Shown here: positions 1-8,742 of the stretch, one piece after another
How the letters are laid out: the number at the start of each line of letters is the position of its first letter
Position numbering within the stretch: position 1 is the stretch's first letter
NCBI RefSeq assembly: GCF_000178975.2
Contig: NC_015064.1
Coordinates: 1,426,001-1,490,000 of the forward strand
Length of the DNA: 64,000 bases
Reading direction: 5' to 3'
Source: Granulicella tundricola MP5ACTX9
GTDB taxonomy: Bacteria; Acidobacteriota; Terriglobia; Terriglobales; Acidobacteriaceae
Notes under the pieces: model-generated
What the model was told of the DNA's origin: nothing
Database searches by the model: none
The model's input: the letters and a program-made list of their open reading frames with translations, nothing else
Position numbers and translations under genes: made by a program

Positions 1-3000
1 TGCCGACCTTGTTGTAGTTGGTGGCGAAGCCTGTGGAGTAGGTCGTGGGTGCGCTAAAGGCGTTGGGGTCGATGTACTGGGTTCCGAAGGAGCGGTAACC
101 CTTGGCGAGCTTTCCAGTACCGGTGTAGTTGGGGTTGATGTCCAGTTCGCAGGTGCCGGCGTTGGGTGACTGGCAGCCGCTATAGGTTGGGATGAAGGGA
201 GTTCCGCTGGTGAACTGGTAGATGGTGGAGATCTGGAAGCCGCTGGTGACGCCGCGAACGAGGCGGTTACCCGACTTTGCTCCCGGGATCTCCCAGACGC
301 CGTACGCGGAGATGTTATGGGTCATGTCCGTGGTGGTGAGGCCACGGTCGATGCGGTTCTGGTGATAGGCGGCGTTGGTTCCGGAGACGGAGCCCGAGGG
401 TAGATCGAAGCCGGAGCGGTAGGTGCCGTCGTCACCGATGTTGCGCGACCAGGTGTAGTTGAAGGTGTAGGACAGGCCGTGCGAGGCGCGCTGGGCCAGC
501 GATACCTGGAGAGAGTTGTAGCTGATGTTGGCTACGTTCTGACCCCATGTATCCGAGACACCGTTGTACTGGGGGAACGCAACCAGTGTCTGGGCGATGG
601 TCGCCTTGGTGGTGGGTGAGGAGATGGCGTTGTACGGCAATCCGTATCCAGGCAACGCATTCTTGGCGAGTTGGACGTTGGCCGGGGTTGCGAGTGCTCC
701 CAGGAGGGAGTTCTTGCCTGTGGAGTCCGCTACGCCTGCGAGGGCTACGTAGTACTTGGGGTTGAGTTGGTCTGCGAAGTAGCCGCGCGGATTGGAGCCG
801 CCGCCGAGAAGAAAGTGACTCTGGGTTCCGGCGTAGTTAACGGTGAGGGTGAGGTCCTTGGTGAGGGCCTGCTGGATGCCGCCGTTGAACATGTTGAACT
901 CCGGTGCGCGGCCCGAGAGGTATGGGTCCGCGTAGCCGGGGCCTGCACCAGTAGAGCCAGTGCTTCCGAAGTAGCTGGTGAGCAGGGTCTGCGAGGTTGC
1001 ATTCTGCGCGGGGAGGGTGGGCAGTGCGTAGCCGGGGCCACCGTACTGGGTGTTCGCGATACCCGCACCAGTGAAGAAGGCCCCGTTGTTGAGGTAATAC
1101 GAGGGTCCGGGAGCGCCGGCGCTGGTTTGTGTGATCTCCGTGGGGCTGGGGGCAGCGATATTGAAGCCGGTCTGGCCGGTTCCTGTGCCTGCGCCGCCAC
1201 GTCCGCCTACGCCTCCGCCAATGGAGTAGACCAGGGCATAGCCGGCGCGAACAACGGTGGTTGGTGTAACGGAGTACGCAAGGCCGACACGCGGACCGTA
1301 GTTCTTCCACCATGTGTTGACCGGTGTGCGGCAGCCGCAACTTACGCCAGCCCCGCCGTGGTTTCCAGCGAACTGAAGTTCGCCCATGTTGCCGGTGATG
1401 GCGTTCTGAAGATTGGGATTGAGGAAGCTCCAGCGGTCCTGGACCTCATGGAAGGGTGGGAAGTAGTCCCAGCGCAGGCCTATGTTGACGGTGAGTTTTG
1501 GTGTGACCTTCCAGACATCTTCCGCGTACGGGGAGATGTCATGGTATCGACCACCGGTCTCCGAGACTGCCTGTTCCGTGAGGGTGGTGTTCTGGCTGGC
1601 TGCTCCGAGGAGGAAGCTGGCGTAAGAGAATCCGGCGGAGGTGGTGGAGATGGTCCCGTTGACGATGGGCGCGGTGGAGTTGGCGGAGAAGGCAAGTTGA
1701 TAGATGCTCGAAGGTCCGAGCTGTGCAGCTACATTGTCCTGCAGCCACTGGGTCGTGAAGCCGATGGTGAAGCTATGCTTGCCCTTGGTGACGAGGAAGT
1801 TATCCAGCAGGGTGTAGGTGTTGGGGACGGTAGTCTGAGTTGCTCCGGATGCGCCGTTGGAGGTCCAGGAGGCGAGCGCGGTGGGGTTGCCGGTGTTTGC
1901 GGTGAAGGCTACTCCGGGGAACTCGGTCTGGGCTTGTCCTGCTGGCAGACCAGTGATGCCGAAGTCTGCTGCTGCACGGTCGCCCACAACTCCATCGGTA
2001 AGGCTGGTGATGGGCTGACCGAAACGGTTGAAGGCAAACTTCAACTGGTTGGTGATGTGGTCCGAGATCTGCCACGCATGTTCAATGTCCGTGATGACAG
2101 GGGTGATGGTGGCGATGCCGCCGGCCGTATATGGCAGAGGCAGAACGACGCCTGCGGCGGTAGCATTGGTGCCGACGGTGAAGGGAACGTTCTTGCGGAC
2201 GCCATACGCGATGACATAGGAGAGGCGCTGCTTGGAAGTGAGGTCAAAATCCGCACGGCCTGCGATCTCCCAGTTGTCAAAGCCGCTGGGAACTCCGCCG
2301 AAGTAGTTGTTGACCGTGCTGGTATTGGCGTAGTTGGTGGGAAGCGCGGCCTGCATCTTCAATGCAGTGGGCGAAAGATACTGAGTGGGAATGACGTTGC
2401 CAGTAAACTGCGTGCGACAGGTGGTGCCGACGCAGGTTGCATCCGTGAGGGGATTGTAGATGGGAGTGGTGAGCTCACCGAAGTCGCCGGTGCGCATGCG
2501 TGCGGTGGGGATGGTGAGGAAGTTGGGGTTGATGCCAGCGCGGCCGTGGTACTTGTCGTAGGTGAGATAGAAGAAGCCGCGCTTTTTGGTGAGGGGGATG
2601 TGGCCGCCGCCTGAGGCGACGTACTCCGACTGGTGCTCGTCAGGTTTACCGCACTGGACGATTGCGCCTGATGTGGTGGGACAGGTGGCGTCCTTGGAGG
2701 CGTAGCTCCAGGCGTCGAAGGCTCGGGCACGGACGTACGTTGCGAGGGAGCCGTGATACTTGTCTGTGCCAGATTTGAGAGAAAAGTTGATGAGGCCTGC
2801 GCCCTGGTACTCGGCGTCTGGGGAGCTGGTGATGACCTGGAACTGATCGATGGATTCGACGGGGAGGGCGTTGGAGACGACGCGGTTATCACCGTTCTGG
2901 TTGATGGTGGTGACGGGGATACCGTCGATGTAAACGGCGGCGAGGTAGTTGCCGGTACCGCCGATGATGGGGGCGCGGGCTCCACCGACGACTCCAGGAG

Positions 3001-3547
3001 TGAGGACGGCGAAGGCGGTGGGGTCACGCTGCTGGCCGCTCTGCTGGAGGGGCAGGTTGGAGTAGGTCTGGTTCTCCATGACGGCGCCGAGGGTGGCGTT
3101 GGTGGTCTCGAGCGCGGGGGGCGCGGATTCTACGGTGACTTCGGTGTTCTGGTCGCCAATCTGGAGGGTGACGTTGAGGCCGGTGAGCTTGAGGGCGTCT
3201 ACGTTGAGGTTGTTCTGCTTGGCCTGCTGAAAGCCCTTTGCAGCAACGGTGACGGTGTAGACGCCGGGAAGGATGGGGGAGATGGTGTAGAGGCCGTCTG
3301 ACGAGGCGGTGCGGGTGGTGGTGACACCGGAGGCCGTGTTGGTGGCGGTGACGACGGCTCCGGGGATGACGGCTCCGGTCTGATCGAGGACGGTCCCCTG
3401 GATGCCGGCTTCACCGCCGGTCTGGGCGACTAGGCTGATGGCGGGCGTGAGGAGGAGGGTGAGGAGTGCGGCTTTGCTGGAAAGGTGGAGCGGGCCGGGC
3501 TGACCGATGCGTCGAACGAGACTCGGGGCCTTGAAGAGTGAGAACAC
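1..3547 (-). CDS. TonB-dependent receptor, Oar-like, C-terminus cut by window edge
   Basis: Outer-membrane receptor expected to import a TonB-energised ligand, probably plant oligosaccharides given the neighbours. The reading frame stays open from a GTG at 3547 to the first base of the window, about 1180 residues, so the C-terminus is missing. The GTG sits 5 nt after a GGAGG (complement of 3553-3557). The N-terminus has a signal-like hydrophobic stretch ending near LVAQTGGEAG. A carboxypeptidase-regulatory-like beta-sandwich follows (GIQGTVLDQTGAVIPGAVV...), then a plug with YIDGIPV and a long barrel rich in aromatic strands (GLRWDYFPP, SFTFNYTWSRN). This architecture is common in Acidobacteria. 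It diverges from the GH106/GH28 pair. The substrate is not readable from sequence. Confidence 0.93.
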   Translation of the reverse strand, partial: MFSLFKAPSLVRRIGQPGPLHLSSKAALLTLLLTPAISLVAQTGGEAGIQGTVLDQTGAVIPGAVVTATNTASGVTTTRTASSDGLYTISPILPGVYTVTVAAKGFQQAKQNNLNVDALKLTGLNVTLQIGDQNTEVTVESAPPALETTNATLGAVMENQTYSNLPLQQSGQQRDPTAFAVLTPGVVGGARAPIIGGTGNYLAAVYIDGIPVTTINQNGDNRVVSNALPVESIDQFQVITSSPDAEYQGAGLINFSLKSGTDKYHGSLATYVRARAFDAWSYASKDATCPTTSGAIVQCGKPDEHQSEYVASGGGHIPLTKKRGFFYLTYDKYHGRAGINPNFLTIPTARMRTGDFGELTTPIYNPLTDATCVGTTCRTQFTGNVIPTQYLSPTALKMQAALPTNYANTSTVNNYFGGVPSGFDNWEIAGRADFDLTSKQRLSYVIAYGVRKNVPFTVGTNATAAGVVLPLPYTAGGIATITPVITDIEHAWQISDHITNQLKFAFNRFGQPITSLTDGVVGDRAAADFGITGLPAGQAQTEFPGVAFTANTGNPTALASWTSNGASGATQTTVPNTYTLLDNFLVTKGKHSFTIGFTTQWLQDNVAAQLGPSSIYQLAFSANSTAPIVNGTISTTSAGFSYASFLLGAASQNTTLTEQAVSETGGRYHDISPYAEDVWKVTPKLTVNIGLRWDYFPPFHEVQDRWSFLNPNLQNAITGNMGELQFAGNHGGAGVSCGCRTPVNTWWKNYGPRVGLAYSVTPTTVVRAGYALVYSIGGGVGGRGGAGTGTGQTGFNIAAPSPTEITQTSAGAPGPSYYLNNGAFFTGAGIANTQYGGPGYALPTLPAQNATSQTLLTSYFGSTGSTGAGPGYADPYLSGRAPEFNMFNGGIQQALTKDLTLTVNYAGTQSHFLLGGGSNPRGYFADQLNPKYYVALAGVADSTGKNSLLGALATPANVQLAKNALPGYGLPYNAISSPTTKATIAQTLVAFPQYNGVSDTWGQNVANISYNSLQVSLAQRASHGLSYTFNYTWSRNIGDDGTYRSGFDLPSGSVSGTNAAYHQNRIDRGLTTTDMTHNISAYGVWEIPGAKSGNRLVRGVTSGFQISTIYQFTSGTPFIPTYSGCQSPNAGTCELDINPNYTGTGKLAKGYRSFGTQYIDPNAFSAPTTYSTGFATNYNKVG

Positions 3548-3608
3548 TGAAACCTCCGAAAAAGGTGAAGCTGTGCAGCTCTACTAAATGAGAAGCTGCA
3601 GCCGAGAC

Positions 3609-3636
3609 AGTATCGAAGTGGTTCTACCATTGTCAA
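3609..3636 (-). promoter_or_regulatory. Candidate sigma-70 promoter for the TonB receptor
   Basis: Read on the minus strand there is a perfect TTGACA (3636-3631), 16 nt, then GATACT (3614-3609). This would start transcription about 55 nt before the GTG at 3547. It is the best sigma-70-like match in the divergent region. No experimental support. Confidence 0.5.
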
Positions 3637-3640
3637 TACG

Positions 3641-3707
3641 GAAATAGTTTTCAATGCGTGTGGTTGGATGAGTGTTCTGACATTGATTTGAGAAACAGTT
3701 TTTCAAT
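3641..3707. promoter_or_regulatory. Paired near-palindromic motif in the TonB/GH106 divergent region
   Basis: Two copies of GAAAYAGTTT(T)TCAAT lie at 3641-3655 and 3692-3707, on the same strand and 51 bp (about five helical turns) apart. Each is partly symmetrical (GAAA...TTTC). They sit just upstream of the minus-strand promoter hexamers and next to a plus-strand TTGACA, which suits a shared operator for the divergent genes. The binding protein is unknown; no regulator gene is adjacent. Confidence 0.4.
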
Positions 3708-3735
3708 TGACATTGATTAAGATGGTTGCGTAGAT
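3707..3735 (+). promoter_or_regulatory. Weak candidate promoter for the GH106-GH28 pair
   Basis: A TTGACA at 3707-3712 is followed after 17 nt by GTAGAT (3730-3735), a poor -10 match. It overlaps the second GAAACAGTTTTTC motif. The position, about 55 nt upstream of the chosen ATG, is reasonable. Confidence 0.3.
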
Positions 3736-3791
3736 TTCGAGTTTCGCGAGTCTGTTGGCTGGTGGATGAAATGATGCGTTGTGGAGTTCCG

Positions 3792-6533
3792 ATGAAGAAG
3801 GTTTATAGCGGTTTGTTTCGGTCTGCTGCGCTGGCTGGGGTGGTGGGGTTGTCTTTGAGTGGAGTGGGTGCGGTGGCGCAGGTGGCTGCGGTGGAGCGGG
3901 GTTTTGTGTCGCCGCCAAATGAGGCGAAGCCGATGGTGCGGTGGTGGTGGTTTGGGCCGGCGGTGGAGAAGCCGGAGATTCGGCGGGAGCTGGAGCAGAT
4001 GAAGGCGGATGGGCTTGGGGGAGCGGAGCTGGCGTTTGTTTATCCGGAGGTGCTCGACGACGCGGCTAAGGGGCTGAAGAATGAGGCGTTTCTTTCGCCT
4101 GGGATGCTTGGTGCGGTGACGTATGCGCAGGCGGAGGGACGGCGGCTGGGGTTGAGGATCGACCTGACGTTATGTAGTGGGTGGCCTTATGGGGGCCCGG
4201 CTACGACTCTGGAGGAAGCTGCGGGGCGGCTGCGGATGGTGGCTCTGCCGCTTGCGAATGGGGCGTTGCCGATGGTTAAGCTGGGGGACGGGGATCAGGT
4301 GGTGGGTCGGTTTGTGGCGCAGGGAGATGCTAAGAAGTGGGATGCTGCGACTGCTAAGCCGGTGACGGATGGGGCGGTGCCTGCGGGTTCTTCTTCTTCC
4401 TCAGATAGGGTGGCACTGTTTTTTGTTGCGGGGCATACGAAGCAGATGGTGAAGCGGGCGGCGGTGGGGGCTGAGGGGTATGTGCTCGACCCATTTAGTA
4501 AGGAGGCGGTGGCGACGCATTTGAAGGCGGTGGGGGAGCCGCTGGTGAAGGCGTTTGGAGGGACACCGCCGTATGCGATTTTTTCTGACTCGCTGGAGGC
4601 TTATGGGGCGGACTGGACGCCTAAGCTGCCGGAGGAGTTTAAGAAGCGGCGTGGGTATGACCTTATGGTGCATCTGCCGGAGCTTTGGGCGGGGGGGACG
4701 GCGGCGGCGGATAAGGTTCGGCATGACTATGGACGGACGCTGACGGAGTTGGTGGACGATAACTACCTGGTGCAGATCAATGACTGGGCGAAGGCGCATG
4801 GGACGAAGTTCCGGTCGCAGACGTATGGGGAGCCGGCGGTTTCGCTTTCAAGCCAGCGGCTGGTGGATCTGGCGGAGGGCGAGGGGCCGCAGTGGCGGGC
4901 TTTCTCTACCTTGCGGTGGGCTACTTCTGCGAATCATGACTTTGGGAAGACTGTGACTTCTGGTGAGACGTTTACTTGGCTGCACTCGCCTGTGTTCCGG
5001 GCTACTCCGCTGGATATGAAGGCGGAGGCTGATATCGACTTCATCATGGGGGAGAATCAGTTGATCTATCACGGGTGGCCTTACTCGGCTCCGCAGGTTG
5101 GGGAGCCGGGGTGGTCGCTGTATGCTGCTGCGGTGTTCAATGACCATAATCCTTGGCATCCGGTGATGCCGGCGGTGAGTTCGTACATTGGGCGGATGAG
5201 CTACCTGATGCGGCAAGGGAAGGCGGCGAACCAGGTGGCGGTGCTGTTGCCTACGGATGATGCGTGGGCGGGCTTCTCGCCGGGGAAGGTGACGGTGAGT
5301 GGGGCGATGGCGAAGCTGATTTCGCCGGGGCTGATGTCGGCTGTGCTGATGGCGGGGTACAACCTGGACTACACGGATGCGGATGCGGTGAATCGGGTGG
5401 GTGTGGGGCATCCGGTGCTGGTGCTGCCGCCTACGGACCGGATCCCGGTGGAGACGCTGCGGAAGATTGCTGCTTATGTGAAGGGTGGCGGGAAGGTTGT
5501 GGCGGTGGGGAGGGTGCCTTCGATGGATGAGGAAGGTGCGGCTTCAGCTGAGGTGACGAGGCTGGCTGGTGAGTTGTTTGGCGGGGAGCATTTTGTGGCT
5601 GATGTGGGGGGGCTTGGGGAGGCTCTGCGAAAGCTGGCTGCGCCGGATCTTTTGATGACGCCGGGTGGTAGCGAGGCTGTCGGGTTCATCCGCAGGAAGC
5701 TGACGGATGGGGATGTTTATTTTGTTGTGAATACTTCAAATGAGGCGGTGAAGGCTACTGCTCGGTTTGGGACCAGCTATAAGGTTGGGGCTCAGTGGAA
5801 TCCGGAGACGGGGGCTGAGGTTGGGATGGTTTCGGCTGCGGATACTGCGATCGAGCTGGCGCCTTATGAGTCTGCGGTTTATGTGTTCAGCGGTCGGCCT
5901 GCGGGCAATGCGGTTGGGGCGGGTGAGTTCACGGCTGTGAATGATTTGAGCCGGGACTGGAAGGTTACTTTTACTTCGGCTGCGAAGACTGTGAACGAGG
6001 CTGCGCTGACGGACTGGATGGCCGATCCGGCTACGTTGCATTACTCGGGTGAGGCTGTTTACTCGCGTGAGTTTACGTTGGCTGCTGCGCCTAAGGGGCC
6101 GGTTTATCTGGAGATCGAAGGAGGGAAGGCGCTGCCGGGTTCTCCGTCTTCACCGCCGGAGCATCGTGCGCTGGGTGCGGATGGTCTGCCTGATCCGAAG
6201 GTGACGGGGACTGGGCCGGGGATGCATGCCTACTTTGAGCCGCCGATTCGTGAAGCTGCGCTGGTGACGATCAACGGCAACGCTGCGGGGGCGCTGTGGC
6301 ATCCGCCTTATCGGCTGGATGTTTCAAAGCTGCTGAAGCCGGGCGTGAACCATATTGAGATCAAGGTCTATAACACCGCGCTGAATGCCTGGTCCGCGCT
6401 GCCTCCGCATGATTACAAGCCTCTGGTTGAGAAGTATGGCGACCGGTTCCAGATGCAGGATCTGAACCGGGTGCAGGCGCTCCCTTCGGGGCTGCTTGGT
6501 TCTATTCATCTCGTTACGCAAGGGGCTCAATGA
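3792..6533 (+). CDS. Glycoside hydrolase family 106 alpha-L-rhamnosidase-like, secreted
   Basis: Likely removes alpha-linked L-rhamnose from pectic polysaccharide (rhamnogalacturonan). The chosen ATG has GGAG 5 nt upstream and gives a clean signal peptide (MKKVYSGLFRSAALAGVVGL, cleavage near AVAQ), for about 913 residues. Early MVRWWWFGP followed by LEQMKADGLGGAELAF is the typical GH106 start, where a conserved W-rich strand precedes a helix. Further on are IDLTLCSGWPYGGP, a segment with AIFSDSLEAYG, and FRSQTYGEP. The C-terminal 150 residues look like a galactose-binding beta-sandwich (VTINGNAAGALWHPPYRLDV). The stop overlaps the next start (ATGA), so the two genes are translationally coupled. 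Upstream in-frame ATGs lack a signal peptide and were rejected. Family assignment is from recognisable motifs, not a search. Confidence 0.87.
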   Translation: MKKVYSGLFRSAALAGVVGLSLSGVGAVAQVAAVERGFVSPPNEAKPMVRWWWFGPAVEKPEIRRELEQMKADGLGGAELAFVYPEVLDDAAKGLKNEAFLSPGMLGAVTYAQAEGRRLGLRIDLTLCSGWPYGGPATTLEEAAGRLRMVALPLANGALPMVKLGDGDQVVGRFVAQGDAKKWDAATAKPVTDGAVPAGSSSSSDRVALFFVAGHTKQMVKRAAVGAEGYVLDPFSKEAVATHLKAVGEPLVKAFGGTPPYAIFSDSLEAYGADWTPKLPEEFKKRRGYDLMVHLPELWAGGTAAADKVRHDYGRTLTELVDDNYLVQINDWAKAHGTKFRSQTYGEPAVSLSSQRLVDLAEGEGPQWRAFSTLRWATSANHDFGKTVTSGETFTWLHSPVFRATPLDMKAEADIDFIMGENQLIYHGWPYSAPQVGEPGWSLYAAAVFNDHNPWHPVMPAVSSYIGRMSYLMRQGKAANQVAVLLPTDDAWAGFSPGKVTVSGAMAKLISPGLMSAVLMAGYNLDYTDADAVNRVGVGHPVLVLPPTDRIPVETLRKIAAYVKGGGKVVAVGRVPSMDEEGAASAEVTRLAGELFGGEHFVADVGGLGEALRKLAAPDLLMTPGGSEAVGFIRRKLTDGDVYFVVNTSNEAVKATARFGTSYKVGAQWNPETGAEVGMVSAADTAIELAPYESAVYVFSGRPAGNAVGAGEFTAVNDLSRDWKVTFTSAAKTVNEAALTDWMADPATLHYSGEAVYSREFTLAAAPKGPVYLEIEGGKALPGSPSSPPEHRALGADGLPDPKVTGTGPGMHAYFEPPIREAALVTINGNAAGALWHPPYRLDVSKLLKPGVNHIEIKVYNTALNAWSALPPHDYKPLVEKYGDRFQMQDLNRVQALPSGLLGSIHLVTQGAQ

Positions 6534-7966
6534 AGATTCGTTTAGTTCGTCCGGGGTTTGGTTTGAGTGTGCTGATGCTGGCTTCAAGCGCGGCGTTTGC
6601 GGGGACTGTGAAGGTCAACGACTTCGGCGCGAAGGGCGACGGTAGCACGATGGATACGGCTGCGATCCAGAAGGCTATCGACGCTGCGGCGAAGAGTCAT
6701 GGGACCGTGGTGTTCGCTCCGGGGACTTATCTTTCGGGTTCGATTTTTGTGAAGTCCGGGGTGACGCTGCAACTGGATAAGGGTGTGACGATCCTTGGGT
6801 CGCAGCGCATTGAAGACTATCCGGTGATGCCGACGCGGGTTGCGGGCATCGAGATGAGCTGGCCGGCGGCGCTGGTGAATGTTTATGAGCAGAAGGATGC
6901 TGTGATTACCGGCGAAGGCACGATCGACGGGGATGGGAAGATCTACTGGGATAGCTACTGGACGTTGCGGAAGGGCTATGAGCCGCGCGGGTTGCGGTGG
7001 GCTTCCGACTATGACGCTCGGCGGCCGCGGCTGGTGCAGGTATTCAACTCTTCGCATATCAAGATTGGCGGCGGGCTGTTGCTGCGGCGGTCGGGGTTCT
7101 GGACGCTGCATATCTGCTACTCGACCGATGTGACAGCGGATGGGTTGACGATTCGGAATAACGAGGGTGGGCGTGGACCTTCGACCGATGGAATCGATAT
7201 CGATTCGTCGAAGCATATCGTGGTGGCTCATGCGGATATTGCTGTGAATGACGATGCGCTTTGTTTGAAGGCTGGGCGTGACTCCGATGGGTTGCGGGTG
7301 AATCGTCCGACGGAGGATGTGGTGCTGCGGGATTCAACGATTCGCGATGGCGCGGCGGGGGTGACGTTTGGGAGTGAGACTTCGGGTGGCTTCAGGAATA
7401 TCGAGGCTTATAACCTGAAGGTGTTTGGGCATGTGCCGGTGGGGATACTGTTCAAGTCAGCGCATACGCGCGGGGGCTTTGCGGAGAATGTGCGGATTCA
7501 CGATCTGACGCTGACGGATATTCCGGTGGTGTTGAAGGTGACGATGAACTGGAATCCTTCTTACAGCTATGCGACGATTCCGGCGACGGAGACGAACTAT
7601 CCGGCTTACTGGAAGGTACTCTCGACGCCGGTGCCGGACGCGCAGGGGATTGCGCATGTGCATGACGTGCATATCTGGAATATTGCAGCGACGGGGGCTA
7701 AGTCAGCGTTTGAGGTGGAGGCTTATAAGCAGGCACCGCTGGAACGGTTTCAACTGGATCATCTGAAGATCGACGCGTTGACTGCGGGGCATATTGCCGA
7801 TGCGAAGGATTGGACGTTCTCTGATGTGTCGCTGACGACTAAGGATGGAAGTACGGTGGAGTTACTGGATAGTACGGATGTGACAGGGATTCCGACTTAT
7901 CCTGGGAGTGAGAAGCCTAAGACGGATGCGCCTGCCAAGAGCTTCAAGGAGCAGGATAAGTCTTAG
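6530..7966 (+). CDS. Glycoside hydrolase family 28 (polygalacturonase-like), secreted
   Basis: A right-handed beta-helix pectinase, 478 residues, with a signal peptide cleaved near AAFAG. The start is preceded by AAGGGG and overlaps the GH106 stop by 4 nt. Family signatures are the N-terminal VNDFGAKGDGSTMDTAAIQKAI, then STDGIDIDSS (about 218-227) and NDDALCLKAG (240-249), which carry the acidic residues of GH28. The usual GHG and RIK motifs are not intact: the matching places read VTFGSETSGG (about 278-287) and ILFKSAH (306-312). The substrate may therefore differ from plain homogalacturonan, for example rhamnogalacturonan. Pairing with GH106 supports a pectin role. Activity is inferred. Confidence 0.88.
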   Translation: MKIRLVRPGFGLSVLMLASSAAFAGTVKVNDFGAKGDGSTMDTAAIQKAIDAAAKSHGTVVFAPGTYLSGSIFVKSGVTLQLDKGVTILGSQRIEDYPVMPTRVAGIEMSWPAALVNVYEQKDAVITGEGTIDGDGKIYWDSYWTLRKGYEPRGLRWASDYDARRPRLVQVFNSSHIKIGGGLLLRRSGFWTLHICYSTDVTADGLTIRNNEGGRGPSTDGIDIDSSKHIVVAHADIAVNDDALCLKAGRDSDGLRVNRPTEDVVLRDSTIRDGAAGVTFGSETSGGFRNIEAYNLKVFGHVPVGILFKSAHTRGGFAENVRIHDLTLTDIPVVLKVTMNWNPSYSYATIPATETNYPAYWKVLSTPVPDAQGIAHVHDVHIWNIAATGAKSAFEVEAYKQAPLERFQLDHLKIDALTAGHIADAKDWTFSDVSLTTKDGSTVELLDSTDVTGIPTYPGSEKPKTDAPAKSFKEQDKS

Positions 7967-7980
7967 AGCACAAGCGAGGC

Positions 7981-8021
7981 GTAACGGGGATAAGACGGAT
8001 AAAAGCGGGATAGGAGGGGAG
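7981..8021 (+). repeat. 41-bp dispersed repeat, copy 1
   Basis: A 41-bp string starting GTAACGGGGATAAGACGG lies just after the GH28 stop. A second copy with two mismatches is at 22087-22127 in the same orientation. Both are followed by pyrimidine-rich DNA and a hairpin. Function unknown; a terminator-associated repeat is one possibility. Confidence 0.7.
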
Positions 8022-8086
8022 TTTTAGCTTTAGTGGTTTCTGTTGGGCTTGGTTCTTCTTCTTCTTTTATTATTTTTTTAGTTACG

Positions 8087-8125
8087 AAAGGCGAGGCACT
8101 CTTTTTCTAAGAGTGGCTCGCCTTT
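8087..8125 (+). terminator. Rho-independent terminator between convergent GH28 and DinB genes
   Basis: An inverted repeat of about 16 bp with one mismatch (AAGGCGAGGCACTCTT / AAGAGTGGCTCGCCTT) and a short loop is followed by TTTTT on the plus strand. It fits termination of the GH106-GH28 transcript and may also act weakly on the opposite strand. Confidence 0.8.
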
Positions 8126-8137
8126 TTGTTGGGGTAG

Positions 8138-8614
8138 TTAGACTAGTTTGATTTGGCCTGCGTGGTAGGCGAGGTGGGCGGTGCGGCCGAGGAGGATGGC
8201 GAAGCGGTTGCGATGGGGCTCGCGGGCAAAGTCTTCTTCTGAGACTGCGGTGTGACGCTCCAGCCATTGGGCCGGCGTGAGGGTGTTGAAGGCAGTCCAA
8301 AGCGCTTCTGCGTTCTGGTCCCATTGCTGCTTGAGTTCTGCGGCGGCGAGGGTCTGGGGTTGGGTGCGGTCCGGGGCTGCGAGGTAGATGGCGTCAAGCT
8401 CCGGGTGCTGGCGGGCGCCGAGGCCGAGGAGAGGGAGCATGGCGTCGTTGATGGCGAGGAGGTGACCGAAGAGGTAGGAGAGGCGGTTTTTGCCGGGGGC
8501 GACGGGCTGCTGGAGCTGCTCGTCCGAGAGGGCGTGGAGGATTTTGGCGGTGCGGTCTGCCTGCTGCTTCCACTGGCGGAGGGCGGCGTCTGTGAAGGAT
8601 GCTTCTGGGGTCAT
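8138..8614 (-). CDS. DinB-like (YfiT fold) putative metal-dependent protein
   Basis: A 158-residue four-helix-bundle protein of the DinB/YfiT type. The three histidines expected to bind a metal are visible: LFGHLLAIND near 51, and RTAHLAYHAGQIKLV near the C-terminus, the family's usual H-x3-H ending. ATG is preceded by AGGA at 7 nt. It diverges from an ArsR-type regulator across a perfect palindrome, so it is probably under that regulator's control. Substrate unknown; relatives include thiol-dependent transferases and stress-induced proteins. Confidence 0.8.
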   Translation of the reverse strand: MTPEASFTDAALRQWKQQADRTAKILHALSDEQLQQPVAPGKNRLSYLFGHLLAINDAMLPLLGLGARQHPELDAIYLAAPDRTQPQTLAAAELKQQWDQNAEALWTAFNTLTPAQWLERHTAVSEEDFAREPHRNRFAILLGRTAHLAYHAGQIKLV

Positions 8615-8668
8615 GGGGCGTTCCTGTCTTGTGTTTGAATGGCTTTCAACGGATAGGATGTACGGGAA

Positions 8669-8697
8669 TTGCAGGCTGATTCAATTGTTCGATATAC
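8669..8697 (+). promoter_or_regulatory. Candidate promoter of the ArsR-family gene
   Basis: TTGCAG (8669-8674), 17 nt, ATATAC (8692-8697). The spacer and -10 are covered by the palindrome at 8680-8710, so a bound regulator would occlude RNA polymerase, as in classic autorepression. Confidence 0.45.
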
Positions 8698-8710
8698 ATG
8701 AACAATTGAA
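8680..8710. promoter_or_regulatory. Perfect 11-bp inverted repeat, likely ArsR operator
   Basis: TTCAATTGTTC, 9-bp spacer, GAACAATTGAA: a perfect dyad of 31 bp between the divergent DinB-like and ArsR-like genes. Winged-helix ArsR dimers bind such sites. The link to the neighbouring regulator is inference from position and overlap with the candidate promoter. Confidence 0.75.
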
Positions 8711-8742
8711 CGATGGATGAATTGCGAGTAGGATTGAAGGTT

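Noticed and set aside
671..2614. Long plus-strand open frame opposite the first TonB receptor
   Set aside because: Its composition is low-complexity G/V/E/A and it is an antisense shadow of a clear receptor with domain signatures. The same holds for 18093-20117, 23107-23682 and 57644-58861.
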